From Chondrosia reniformis (taxonomy: Eukaryota; Porifera; Demospongiae; Chondrillida; Chondrillidae), in NCBI GenBank assembly GCA_947172415.1, contig OX359197.1, positions 1-64,000 on the forward strand: DNA of 64,000 nucleotides. The letters run 5' to 3'. Under the pieces are notes generated by a model. The model was not told the DNA's origin and made no database searches. It was given only the letters and a program-made list of their open reading frames with translations. The position numbers were made by a program, and so were the translations under genes. Each line of letters opens with the position of its first letter. The stretch's first letter is position 1. Positions 1 to 10,629 of this stretch are shown here, in pieces.

Positions 1-1606
1 CTAACCCTAACCCTAACCCTAACCCTAACCCTAACCCTAACCCTAACCCTAACCCTAACCCTAACCCTAACCCTAACCCTAACCCTAACCCTAACCCTAA
101 CCCTAACCCTAACCCTAACCCTAACCCTAACCCTAACCCTAACCCTAACCTAAACCCCTAACCCTAACCCTAACCCTAACCCTAACCCTAACCCTAACCC
201 TAACCCTAACCCTAACCCTAACCCTAACCCTAACCCTAACCCTAACCCTAACCCTAACCCTAACCCTAACCCTAACCCTAACCCTAACCCTAACCCTAAC
301 CCTAACCCTAACCCTAACCCTAACCCTAACCCTAACCCTAACCCTAACCCTAACCCTAACCCTAACCCTAACCCTAACCCTAACCCTAACCCTAACCCTA
401 ACCCTAACCCTAACCCTAACCCTAACCCTAACCCTAACCCTAACCCTAACCCTAACCCTAACCCTAACCCTAACCCTAACCCTAACCCTAACCCTAACCC
501 TAACCCTAACCCTAACCCTAACCCTAACCCTAACCCTAACCCTAACCCTAACCCTAACCCTAACCCTAACCCTAACCCTAACCCTAACCCTAACCCTAAC
601 CCTAACCCTAACCCTAACCCTAACCCTAACCCTAACCCTAACCCTAACCCTAACCCTAACCCTAACCCTAACCCTAACCCTAACCCTAACCCTAACCCTA
701 ACCCTAACCCTAACCCTAACCCTAACCCTAACCCTAACCCTAACCCTAACCCTAACCCTAACCCTAACCCTAACCCTAACCCTAACCCTAACCCTAACCC
801 TAACCCTAACCCTAACCCTAACCCTAACCCTAACCCTAACCCTAACCCTAACCCTAACCCTAACCCTAACCCTAACCCTAACCCTAACCCTAACCCTAAC
901 CCTAACCCTAACCCTAACCCTAACCCTAACCCTAACCCTAACCCTAACCCTAACCCTAACCCTAACCCTAACCCTAACCCTAACCCTAACCCTAACCCTA
1001 ACCCTAACCCTAACCCTAACCCTAACCCTAACCCTAACCCTAACCCTAACCCTAACCCTAACCCTAACCCTAACCCTAACCCTAACCCTAACCCTAACCC
1101 TAACCCTAACCCTAACCCTAACCCTAACCCTAACCCTAACCCTAACCCTAACCCTAACCCTAACCCTAACCCTAACCCTAACCCTAACCCTAACCCTAAC
1201 CCTAACCCTAACCCTAACCCTAACCCTAACCCTAACCCTAACCCTAACCCTAACCCTAACCCTAACCCTAACCCTAACCCTAACCCTAACCCTAACCCTA
1301 ACCCTAACCCTAACCCTAACCCTAACCCTAACCCTAACCCTAACCCTAACCCTAACCCTAACCCTAACCCTAACCCTAACCCTAACCCTAACCCTAACCC
1401 TAACCCTAACCCTAACCCTAACCCTAACCCTAACCCTAACCCTAACCCTAACCCTAACCCTAACCCTAACCCTAACCCTAACCCTAACCCTAACCCTAAC
1501 CCTAACCCTAACCCTAACCCTAACCCTAACCCTAACCCTAACCCTAACCCTAACCCTAACCCTAACCCTAACCCTAACCCTAACCCTAACCCTAACCCTA
1601 ACCCTA
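1..1606. repeat. Telomere, (CCCTAA)n
   Basis: About 267 copies of the hexamer CCCTAA run from the first base, with the C-rich strand 5' to 3', which is the correct orientation for a left chromosome end. The array is almost perfect; the one irregularity I see is at about 149-160, where a CCTAAA/CCCCTAA variant breaks the register. TTAGGG is the common animal telomere repeat. The array passes directly into the 14-bp subtelomeric repeat, sharing the CCCTA core. Confidence 0.98.
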
Positions 1607-2580
1607 GCCCATAAACCCTAGCCCATAAACCCTAGCCCATAAACCCTAGCCCATAAACCCTAGCCCATAAACCCTAGCCCATAAACCCTAGCCCATAAAC
1701 CCTAGCCCATAAACCCTAGCCCATAAACCCTAGCCCATAAACCCTAGCCCATAAACCCTAGCCCATAAACCCTAGCCCATAAACCCTAGCCCATAAACCC
1801 TAGCCCATAAACCCTAGCCCATAAACCCTAGCCCATAAACCCTAGCCCATAAACCCTAGCCCATAAACCCTAGCCCATAAACCCTAGCCCATAAACCCTA
1901 GCCCATAAACCCTAGCCCATAAACCCTAGCCCATAAACCCTAGCCCATAAACCCTAGCCCATAAACCCTAGCCCATAAACCCTAGCCCATAAACCCTAGC
2001 CCATAAACCCTAGCCCATAAACCCTAGCCCATAAACCCTAGCCCATAAACCCTAGCCCATAAACCCTAGCCCATAAACCCTAGCCCATAAACCCTAGCCC
2101 ATAAACCCTAGCCCATAAACCCTAGCCCATAAACCCTAGCCCATAAACCCTAGCCCATAAACCCTAGCCCATAAACCCTAGCCCATAAACCCTAGCCCAT
2201 AAACCCTAGCCCATAAACCCTAGCCCATAAACCCTAGCCCATAAACCCTAGCCCATAAACCCTAGCCCATAAACCCTAGCCCATAAACCCTAGCCCATAA
2301 ACCCTAGCCCATAAACCCTAGCCCATAAACCCTAGCCCATAAACCCTAGCCCATAAACCCTAGCCCATAAACCCTAGCCCATAAACCCTAGCCCATAAAC
2401 CCTAGCCCATAAACCCTAGCCCATAAACCCTAGCCCATAAACCCTAGCCCATAAACCCTAGCCCATAAACCCTAGCCCATAAACCCTAGCCCATAAACCC
2501 TAGCCCATAAACCCTAGCCCATAAACCCTAGCCCATAAACCCTAGCCCATAAACCCTAGCCCATAAACCCTAGCCCATAG
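1602..2580. repeat. 14-bp subtelomeric satellite (CCCTAGCCCATAAA)n
   Basis: About 70 essentially identical tandem copies of the 14-mer CCCTAGCCCATAAA. The unit looks like a telomeric hexamer variant (CCCTAG) fused to CCCATAAA, so it probably arose from telomeric DNA (inference). The complementary strand has two GGG runs per unit and could form G-quadruplexes. The absence of visible sequence drift points to recent amplification or strong homogenisation. Confidence 0.95.
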
Positions 2581-2850
2581 GGTTAGGTTTGTTGGGTAAG
2601 GGTTTACAGGATGAGGGTATCAAAGTTAGGGTTTTCGAAATTAAAGTTTTAAAAATTGGGTTTTTGGGTGTTAAGGTTTCGGGGATAGAATTTTGTATTA
2701 GGATTTTCAGGTAATGGTTTTCGGAGTTAGGTTTTTGGTGTTAGGGTTTTCTGGGTTAGAGTTTTCAGGATTAGGGTTTTTGGGGTTAGGGTATTGGAGC
2801 TAGGGTTTTCGGATTTAGAGTTTAAGGTTTTTCAAGTTATGGTTAATACA
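2581..2850. repeat. Degenerate telomere-like sequence in inverted orientation
   Basis: The plus strand changes abruptly to G-rich, T-rich DNA with repeated GGTTAGGG, GGGTTTTCGG and TTAGGGTTTT blocks, which are imperfect TTAGGG-like units. The terminal telomere is C-rich on this same strand, so this block is inverted with respect to it. It may be the relic of an old end, fusion or inversion. No gene is seen here. Confidence 0.7.
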
Positions 2851-2852
2851 TT

Positions 2853-3160
2853 AGATGCATGTTGATGCATGTAATTGCATGTTGATTCATGTAAAATTCA
2901 TGTAGATTCATCTAGAATGCATGTAGAAACCTGTAAATGCATGTAAATGAGTGTAGATGCATGAAGATGCAAGTAATAATGCATGAAGATGCATGTAGAT
3001 GTATGTAGAAGCATGTAGATACAATTATAGATATGGGCCCATATAGGCAACTCTAGGTAAATGTACGTACATGTAGGCTCTTGTACTAGCATGTAGATGC
3101 ATGTAGGTTCATGTTGGCACATGTTAGCGCATGCAGACACATGTAACCTCATGTAATATC
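2853..3160. repeat. Imperfect ATGCATGTAGA-type short tandem repeats
   Basis: Irregular array built from ATGCATGTAGATGCATGTAA-like words with period about 10-12 bp and many substitutions. ATGCAT palindromes recur throughout. Any open reading frame here is low-complexity and I do not accept it as coding. Confidence 0.8.
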
Positions 3161-3813
3161 CAGAGGTGTTACTTGCTAATACATTGAATTAGGCGGCCAT
3201 TTTTTTCTAGCCATTCCTGTATACTTAGAGAGTACTTTATTAACTCTTTCTAACCCTTTCAATTGAACCTTTTGTTGGCCTGAAATGGTTATCTCTGCCA
3301 TTTTCAAGATGGTTGCGCAAGTGTTTTCTATAGATATATATATATACATCCTTTCTAAATAATTAGGTCCCATGCTGTACACTTAAATTGAATGTGTTGT
3401 GTAGATATTGTATGGGTTGTTGAATTTAAAAAGTACAAAGTGGGTAAAACCGATTATTTACACTCTGATGGGGTGGGCAATACGGAGAAAGCGCCTCAAA
3501 ATTGATCTGTCAAAAAGCCATCCTTTGCGAAATAAGTCAAATAATATACCAAACTAATTATATAAAGCTCTCAATGAGATCTAACGCTTTGAATTCATTA
3601 TCAATTAACTATCATATATATGTCGTTATAATGGTTACGGAACATTTATAAATGCAGATATGATCGCTTTCGTTTCCAAATTCATTTATTCCATTTCCTG
3701 AAACATGAAGTAGTTGACTAAGAATCAGCAACATTTAAACAATTGCTCTAAATTGTATTAATAACTAATTAAATATGAAATTCTTTTTGTTCAGTATACA
3801 GTTGATTGTGTTG
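3161..3813. other. Gene-free AT-rich stretch between subtelomere and SRP72
   Basis: About 650 bp of AT-rich single-copy-looking DNA. I see no conserved reading frame, RNA gene or clear repeat. The proximal end must hold the 3' UTR and polyadenylation signals of the SRP72 gene, which ends at 3814. Confidence 0.6.
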
Positions 3814-5778
3814 CTACCATCCTTTGCCCTTCTTTCTGTTTTTCTTTTTTGTCTGACCTTTGCCTTTAGAAGGAGCAGTTGTCGTAGAACCTTTCTCTTT
3901 TGCCTTTTCTTCGACTGGAGGAAGAGTGGCGTCCAATCTGCCCAACCCTGGGCCAGCAGAGGAGCCCTGGGTACCTCGAAGCATCTGTGACTGGGTCTTC
4001 CTCTTTCCCCTCTTGTAGTAGGAACGCTCTTTTAGAGGCAGCCATCTTTCTGGATCTGGGCTGATTGAAGGATTACAATTCTTGGGTAGACGCGGCTTCT
4101 TCTTGTGTTTCTTCTTTTTCTTTTCTCTTTCCTTTTCCTGTGCTACTTCTTTTTTCTTTTCCACTGTAGTAGCACTTGATTTGGTTGTCCTGCGATGAGC
4201 TGGCATCTGCTCCAAAGTCTTCACATCAAGCGTTGTCACTTCCGCTGGCTGAGGAAGGCGGAGACTGACCTCCTCCGCCTTGGTTGGGTCAAACTTGGAA
4301 TAGGCGGACACCAAGCGAAACAACAGCGAGGAGTTGCCAGGATCAAGGTTGCACAGCTGTTCTAAATACTGCACACTCTCCTGAGGCTTACCATAATGAA
4401 GAAGGAAAGTGGCAGCAGATGAGAGGAAGATTATTTGTTTGGAGCGTTTCTGTCCTGACCAATAAACCTCAGCCCCTTTCCACAATTGACACGCCTCCTG
4501 GACATGCCCCTCCTGCATATGTAGTGCTGCTGTGTATGCAACCAGGCCCAAGTGCTCCAACAGACCTGAAATTTCACAGAGAGTCTTGACAGCTTGTGAT
4601 GGGTCCTTTAAGTGAGTTTGGTAAAGTTGAGCTAGTGTTAAGTGGAGTAAGAGAGGGACTTGTTTGAAACCTTTAATGTAAGAGCACAACAGATTAACAG
4701 CCTTGCTAATTTGTCCTTGCTTGATTGCCATGGCAACTGTTGCCATGGTAGTATATCCCCAAGTATCTTCATATTTTTGCAGACCAGCCACCATATCTTT
4801 GGCAACAGCAGTTTGACCCATAAAAAGAGCAAACAAACATTGGTTGTACAAAATAACTTGCTTCTGCTGTCGAGTTAGCTTTTGAACATTTTTCTCATTA
4901 GAGAGAAGTTTGGCTCTTTTTTTAGAATCAAAAATATCTTTTCCTCCATTCAACACTAAAATGTTATTTGACACTATCGCTACTTGAGTTGGATCATTGT
5001 GTTGTCCCCTGGCACTCGTTTGAAGTATTTCTAAAGCCTTCTCGTGCTCCTTCTTCATGGTGTACACAAAACCTCTCTGAATGATCACTATGTTTAATTC
5101 CTCCACAATTTCCTCCTCTTCACATCCCTCCTCCTCCATTGTCTGGCGGCACAGCTCCTCAGACTGTCTCAGGTACTCCAAAGATTCTTCTAGACAACCA
5201 AGGCTGGTTGCAACCAGGGACATGTTGAAGCACTGCTCATACGTCTCGGGGCTGGGAGAGGAAGGTAGATCCCCTTTACCAGTTAATTGTGCCTGCAGTG
5301 CATTGCAAGCCAACCAATTGGCTCTCCGCTCCTCAACATAGTCATCATTGCACTCCTTTAGAATGCTTTGGTATAACAGAGAAGACCTTTCGTACTCCTC
5401 CAAGCGGTAGTACGCTTGGGCAAGCAATTCGTTTATTCCAATTGACGCTCGCGCTCCCTCCATCTGTTGGAGAAATTGCGTACATTCGCGATACTGTCCC
5501 AAGCGGTACAAACAGTATCCTTTCCATAAAACCAGTTCAAGCTGAACTTTATCGCCACAGGATCTCGTCAATGTTTCTATGAGAGAAAGTGCATCTCTAA
5601 ATTTTCCCAAATTGATCAAGCATGTGATTTTGGTTCGTTTTGTATCCAAATCGTCGGGAATCTTTTTAAGAATAATATCGCACACTTCTAAAGCCTTATC
5701 GTATTCTTCCTCGCTTCCATAAAGCGACAGTTTCTTGAACAATGCTGATACGAGCACGTGTTCCCTTTCTACAGCCAT
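3814..5778 (-). CDS. SRP72: Signal recognition particle subunit SRP72
   Basis: Single-exon gene of 654 codons, close to the roughly 670 residues usual for the family. SRP72 binds 7SL RNA with SRP68 in the signal recognition particle that targets ribosomes to the ER. The first about 530 residues are helical TPR-like repeats (for example around residues 20-60 and 105-150). The C-terminus has the lysine-rich RNA-binding segment followed by the family signature PDPERWLPLKERSYY, then a basic tail rich in K and R. The start is the first ATG after the divergent MIC13-like gene, whose ATG is only 14 bp away. The lack of introns is notable because most neighbours have 2-10; loss by retroposition is possible. 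Family call is secure. Confidence 0.97.
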   Translation of the reverse strand: MAVEREHVLVSALFKKLSLYGSEEEYDKALEVCDIILKKIPDDLDTKRTKITCLINLGKFRDALSLIETLTRSCGDKVQLELVLWKGYCLYRLGQYRECTQFLQQMEGARASIGINELLAQAYYRLEEYERSSLLYQSILKECNDDYVEERRANWLACNALQAQLTGKGDLPSSPSPETYEQCFNMSLVATSLGCLEESLEYLRQSEELCRQTMEEEGCEEEEIVEELNIVIIQRGFVYTMKKEHEKALEILQTSARGQHNDPTQVAIVSNNILVLNGGKDIFDSKKRAKLLSNEKNVQKLTRQQKQVILYNQCLFALFMGQTAVAKDMVAGLQKYEDTWGYTTMATVAMAIKQGQISKAVNLLCSYIKGFKQVPLLLHLTLAQLYQTHLKDPSQAVKTLCEISGLLEHLGLVAYTAALHMQEGHVQEACQLWKGAEVYWSGQKRSKQIIFLSSAATFLLHYGKPQESVQYLEQLCNLDPGNSSLLFRLVSAYSKFDPTKAEEVSLRLPQPAEVTTLDVKTLEQMPAHRRTTKSSATTVEKKKEVAQEKEREKKKKKHKKKPRLPKNCNPSISPDPERWLPLKERSYYKRGKRKTQSQMLRGTQGSSAGPGLGRLDATLPPVEEKAKEKGSTTTAPSKGKGQTKKKNRKKGKGW

Positions 5779-5792
5779 TTTCTGGAAACAAG
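5779..5792. promoter_or_regulatory. 14-bp gap between divergent start codons (SRP72 / MIC13-like)
   Basis: The ATGs of two divergent genes are separated by only 14 bp, so each transcript's 5' UTR and core promoter must overlap the other gene's coding region, or the two 5' UTRs overlap. No TATA box fits in the gap. Inferred shared promoter; transcript starts are unknown. Confidence 0.5.
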
Positions 5793-6253
5793 ATGTCTGC
5801 CGGAATTTTAGGAGTGGCCATTCGGAGGCTGTTCTTGGTCGTAGGCTCAGGAGGCGCAGCCTATACTACAACGCAGTCAGGTGCATGGGGCGACGGTAGG
5901 GACTCTAGAACGGTTCTAGTGAATTTTCAGAAAACTGTCTCAGATGGTCTAAACGTTCTTCAAGGTGGCTCTGCCGCCAAAGTTAGTTGTCCAAATGATG
6001 GAATTTTACTTTGAGTGTTTAAAATTTGTTGTATTTGCTGAAGTTTTTAGGCAGCGATGGATTGTCACATTTTGAAAAGCTCTCCTTTGAAGGAGTAAAG
6101 CGTAGGGTCCTTACCTCCTGGAATAACGGAATTTTGGATTTGAGTTTGTTTGTCACAGGTCAGTCCAAAGGCTATAAACGTGTAATTGGTAGTCTTTGTA
6201 GTGCATTTCAGAGTGGGATGACTTCTGTAAAGAAAAGTCTCAAACAGCATTGA
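5793..6253 (+). CDS. MICOS complex subunit MIC13/QIL1-like
   Basis: Two exons, 5793-5964 and 6051-6253, joined in phase 1 across an 86-nt GT-AG intron, give 124 residues (human MIC13 has 118). MIC13 bridges the Mic60 and Mic10 subcomplexes at inner-membrane cristae junctions. Supporting features are the small size, an N-terminal hydrophobic membrane segment (about residues 5-25, LGVAIRRLFLVVGSGGAAY) and a C-terminal SWNNGI motif matching the conserved SWN-GI of the family, followed by short helical stretches. Sequence conservation of this family is weak, so the assignment rests on length, topology and that motif. Alternative: an unrelated single-pass mitochondrial protein. The start is the only in-frame ATG upstream of the hydrophobic segment. 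Confidence 0.7.
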
Positions 6254-6353
6254 TGCAGACCTTGTTACTTCACTATTCCAAACACATCACATGAACCAAC
6301 ACACTCTATTATACATTTTAAGAAAGTATATAAAAAATCTGTTTTTTTGTGCA

Positions 6354-8238
6354 TTACAAATTCATTTGAGTCATATGAGAGGTGAGAATGTGATCACGAA
6401 CTGACTCAAACACAATTTTGATGTTGTTTGTATCAGTAGCACAAGTAAAGTGCGGATAAATGTCCTTTGACCTCTGAGGGACAGAGTGCAGGAGGAGATT
6501 AGCAATAAACTCTCTGGAGGCCTTGTAGTCACCTTTGGCACCTGCAATAAGGGAGAAGTGTCCATGTATTTCTACTAGAGTTGCAATAAGGGAGAAGTGT
6601 CCATGTATCTCTACTAGAGTTGCAGTAAGGGAGAAGTGTCCATGTATCTCTACTAGAGTTGCAGTAAGGGAGAAGTGTCCATGTATCTCTACTAGAGTTG
6701 CAATAAGGGAGAAGTGTCCATGTATTTCTACTAGAGTTGCTGTTAGTGTAGTGTTAGGCTGTTTTTCCTGTCATGCAAGTTAATTAAATTTGTTTTGTCC
6801 TACAAGGTGAATTCTAACTGTATCACTAGTGCAAAACTATTTTCCTAATAATCAATTCATGCATCTAACGTCACTTGAACACACTTTGGGACTGTATTCT
6901 AACAATACCTTTGTATTCAGGAAAGTAGTCAACGAGATGGGAGTGTGCTATCTTTTCTTCTAGAAGATCCTTCTTGTTCAGGAAAAGTATGATGGAAGAG
7001 TTTGCAAACCAGGGGTACCCCAATATTGTCTGAAACAGAGCAACGCTCTCCTGTAGCCTGTTTACTTCCTGTACAGAGAGACACAGAGTCTCATTGGCTG
7101 TCACATGCAAGATACACCCACTCACCTTTCCTTCTGCCTCCTCTGATCTCAATAACTGATCAAATTCACTGATCGCAACAAGAAATATCACAGAGACGAC
7201 TCCCTCAAAAGCATGAATCCACTTCCTCCTCTCTGATCTTTGACCTCCAACATCCACCATTCTACAGCAATCATCAACGATCAAAACTCGCTGTTTATTG
7301 CCCTACCTCTGGTCAGACCCCACCCACCTGAATGAGGCGTCCTTCACTTTAAAGACATACTCGTGAATTCCACTTGTGGGCACTCTAGTTCGTAGAATAT
7401 CTTGCTCATTTGGGACATAATCAACTGAGCTGATGCGATCAAGATTGTCCAAGTAACTGAATGAGAACACACACACACACATTGTTAGACAAATGTCACA
7501 TGACTGTCACATGACCAACTTACTATTTGGCTGAATCAGAAAGGTGGAACTCTCTCCGCCTCTCATAAGCCTTGATAACAGCAGGATCGCTCCAGAGCGA
7601 CCGAATAGCCACAAACTGCTCCTTTGAGATCTCAGTCACAGACTTGGGGTCAAGGTCTCTCAAATATTTGGCATGTCTCTATGTGGAGATGCCAAATAGT
7701 GAAAACATCGAAATAATCGAACACTAAACATTGCGAGTCCACAACATACATTCATAAAGTGATGGAATGTAAGGTTAAACACGTGCACTGTATGCAGACT
7801 GCGTAGACGGTGATGTGCGACGTACGTGCTCGCACTGCACGCGCGTAATGTAAACCTTACTTGAATTTGGTTCTTCTCTGTCGCCAGTCCCAAAGAACTG
7901 ACAGCATTGATCAGATGCTGAATGGAAATTATTATATTGCTAAATACAACGGGCTTGAACCCCCTTCTGTCCTCGTCCGAGTACCCGCTCCCGTGGATGA
8001 TTTTCATTTGCTTAATAAACGTGCTCTTGCCTGATTCCCCAGGCCCTACAGAGTCAGTCAGGCGAGTAAATATCATTATTAAGGTTAATTCATTTTGTCG
8101 AAACTCACCCAAGAGGAGCAGTTTCAATTCGCTTTTAAACTTCTTTTCGTCCTTGTCAAGTTGACGTTGTATCATTTGAGATATACGAAACTGCTCTCGC
8201 TCGTCCGGTGCCAGAAAGCATTCTCTCACAGTCAACAT
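6354..8238 (-). CDS. G protein alpha subunit, Gq-like (copy 1)
   Basis: Seven exons: 8109-8238, 7861-8045, 7524-7678, 7328-7456, 7126-7261, 6909-7068, 6354-6541. They keep frame and give 360 residues, the family norm. It is a membrane-associated GTP switch coupling receptors to effectors, probably phospholipase C-beta if Gq-like. All G boxes are visible: [13 protein letters not shown] (P loop), LRTRVPTSG (switch I with the arginine finger and threonine), [12 protein letters not shown] (switch II with catalytic Gln), [11 protein letters not shown] and [20 protein letters not shown] and VDYFPEYKG are typical of Gq. An N-terminal Cys (MLTVRECF) could be palmitoylated. The C-terminal tail, TQMNL, does not match the usual Gq tail. 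Exon 3 is identical to copy 2 downstream. The last intron holds a 39-bp minisatellite. Confidence 0.95.
6544..6738. repeat. 39-bp minisatellite x5 in last intron of G-alpha copy 1
   Basis: Five head-to-tail copies of a 39-bp unit beginning GCAATAAGGGAGAAGTGTCC, differing at one to three positions (ATAAGG/GTAAGG, TTTCT/CTCT). The array starts two bases from the splice acceptor of exon 7: the unit contains the same TTATTGC word (minus strand) that forms the acceptor tract, so it appears to derive from the intron 3' end. The unit length is a multiple of three, which explains the spurious plus-strand reading frame across it. Confidence 0.93.
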
Positions 8239-8408
8239 CTCGTCCCGTCAATCCGTATAAGAGGAACCGCAATAACGTGCACGAAACGCCCACTGACTTA
8301 AACTGAAAATATATCTAATAAAATACGTTAATGTGATCTGGTACAAAACCTTGCACAAGCGTTAAGTAATATATAATTATATACATATACACTAACAGTT
8401 AAGCTACC

Positions 8409-10472
8409 CTAGAGACCAGGGATGACATTGACAATGTGTCGTTGAAGGATATGGCTACGAACTGCCTCAAACACAAATCTAATGTTATTTGTGTCTGTTG
8501 CACATGTGAAGTGCGGGTAGATATCATTGGAACGATGCGTGATTGCATTCACAAACATCTTGGCTATAAATTCTCTTGCTTGTTCATAATCTCCTTTATT
8601 ACCTATGTACAAGGATGGGTGGGAGGGAGGGGTGAGGGGTGGAGAGGGATGAGGGGTGGAGATGGGTGAGGGGTGGAAAGGGATGAGGGGTGGAGAGGGA
8701 GAGGGGAGAGGGGTGAGGGGTGGAGATGGGTGAGGGGTGGAGAGGGGTGAGGGGTGGAGAGGGGTGAGGGGTGGAGATGGGTGAGGGGTGGAGAGGGGTG
8801 AGGGGTGGAGAGGGGTGAGGGGTGGAGAGGGGTGAGGGGTGGAGAGGGGTGAGGGGTGGAGAGGTGTGAGGGGTGGGGAAGAGTGAGGGGTGAGGGGGGT
8901 GAGGGGTGAGGGGTTGGGGACTTACCCTCAAATTCTGGAAAATAGTCCACTAAATGAGAAGTCCTTATCTTTTCTTCTAGTAAATCTTTCTTGTTGAGAA
9001 ATAAAATGATCGACGAGTGCTCAAACCAGGGGTACTCTAGAATGGTCCTAAAGAGTGCTTGACTCTCCATTAAACGATTTACATTCTACAATGAGACAAA
9101 GGTATCAAAACATCATTATGCACAATCCACTGGATCTGCTGTTTGACTCACATCTTCTCCAGCCTCCTCGTCACGCAGTGTTTGGTCGTATTCACTTATT
9201 GCAACTAGGAACATCACTGAAGTTACATTCTCAAAACAATGGATCCATTTACGACGTTCTGACCTTTGACCCCCAACATCTATCATCCTAAAGAGATGCA
9301 ATAATGACTTCTCATGACCAACCTCCACATGGCACCACGTCCACCTCCCTCCCACAGGGCAGCATGCCCGCCTATCACAACTATCCTGCTCACAAACTCA
9401 CCGAAATGTGACATTGTGGATGGTAAAGGGATATTCATTAATGCCAGTAGTTGGCACTCGAACCCTCAAAACATCCTGTTCAGTGGGAACGTATTCTGAA
9501 GAACATATTCTATCCAGGTCATCAAGGTAGCTGACAAGGATAATAGGCAGTGCTCACTTGTTAGAGTCACATGACTGTCACATGACCAACTTACTATTTG
9601 GCTGAATCAGAAAGGTGGAACTCTCTCCGCCTCTCATAAGCCTTGATAACAGCAGGATCGCTCCAGAGCGACCGAATAGCCACAAACTGCTCCTTTGAGA
9701 TCTCAGTCACAGACTTGGGGTCAACTCCTTCTACAAGAGCCTTGAATTGCTAATAGAAATATAGCAACAGCAGTCCTTTCTTATTTTGAGCTAACATGAT
9801 AGAAGCTCTTAAAGCTAGGGCTATAGGTAGTTGTGGTTTAGTTGCAGATAAGGATACATGTCCTAATGCAAATGCCTAGCCACAATCTGATATCACATCT
9901 CCCAATCTTGACATAATCCACATTCCATGCCCCTAGACACACCAATGGAGGAACAGGATGGGACAGTACTGCATTCCATTGTAACATCCTCCAAGTGCCT
10001 AGGGTGGAGGCCTTTATAGATGCCATGAAATGCGCTTGAACTTTACCAGTCTTCCTTACATATTAAAGCACTCACACACGCGTCCTTTTGACAAAGTAAT
10101 ACTTACCAGGTTCTTGTCGTCTGTGATGTCGAAACTTAGCAAGTTTGTGCCAAGTATTAGAGATTGGATGGCGGTAAAGATGTTACTATGAACGAGTGCC
10201 TGGAAAGTCGCCCGGTCCTCCTGGTTGTACCCTTTCCCGTGGATGATCCGCATCTGCTTTATAAAAGTACTTTTCCCCGACTCTCCAGTCCCTAAGAAGC
10301 GTGACATAAGAGAATGCGATGAACGGGAGTTCCCTCTCGCATCGTCCCACTAACCTAAGAGCAGGAGCTTCAGTTCGTTATCTAAACACCTCTTGTCCGC
10401 ATCTATTCTCTTCTGAATGTCCCGACTAATCCTTAGTTGTTCCCTCTCCTCTTCCGACATGAAACAAGACAT
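8409..10472 (-). CDS. G protein alpha subunit, Gq-like (copy 2)
   Basis: Seven exons: 10355-10472, 10107-10291, 9595-9749, 9402-9530, 9152-9287, 8926-9085, 8409-8602. Protein 358 residues. Exons 2-6 have exactly the same lengths (185, 155, 129, 136, 160 nt) and phases as the neighbouring copy, so this is a tandem duplicate. G boxes are complete: [58 protein letters not shown]; this copy is closer to canonical Gq in switch I and II. I chose the ATG giving [10 protein letters not shown] because it aligns with the MACCLSEE start of Gq; an in-frame ATG lies 27 codons upstream. The C-terminal tail VIPGL is unusual and lacks the EYNLV-type ending. Confidence 0.95.
8611..8920. repeat. G-rich 16-bp minisatellite in last intron of G-alpha copy 2
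   Basis: About 19 copies of a roughly 16-bp unit (GGTGAGGGGTGGAGAG on plus), filling nearly the whole intron 8603-8925. The minus strand, which is the RNA strand, is C-rich (CCCCTCACC-type). It occupies the same intron position as the unrelated 39-bp array in copy 1. Apparent proline/histidine-rich frames here are artefacts. Confidence 0.93.
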
Positions 10473-10629
10473 GATCAACGTACAGTCGAATTTGAAGGAC
10501 TTGTACGCTACACCCTCCCGAGGACTGCTCCTTATCACAGCGCTACGTGACAATCCATCACGTCACGGGATACTTAGAATAGTAACATTAAACGTAACCT
10601 TATAAGGTATGTACATGCAAAATGGCGTT

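Noticed and set aside
2898..3382. Short minus-strand frames in the subtelomere
   Set aside because: Low-complexity repeats or isolated short frames with no family resemblance.
8599..8931. Proline/histidine-rich frames next to the G-alpha copy 2 exon
   Set aside because: Read-through of the G-alpha exon into the 16-bp intronic minisatellite past a good GTAAG donor.
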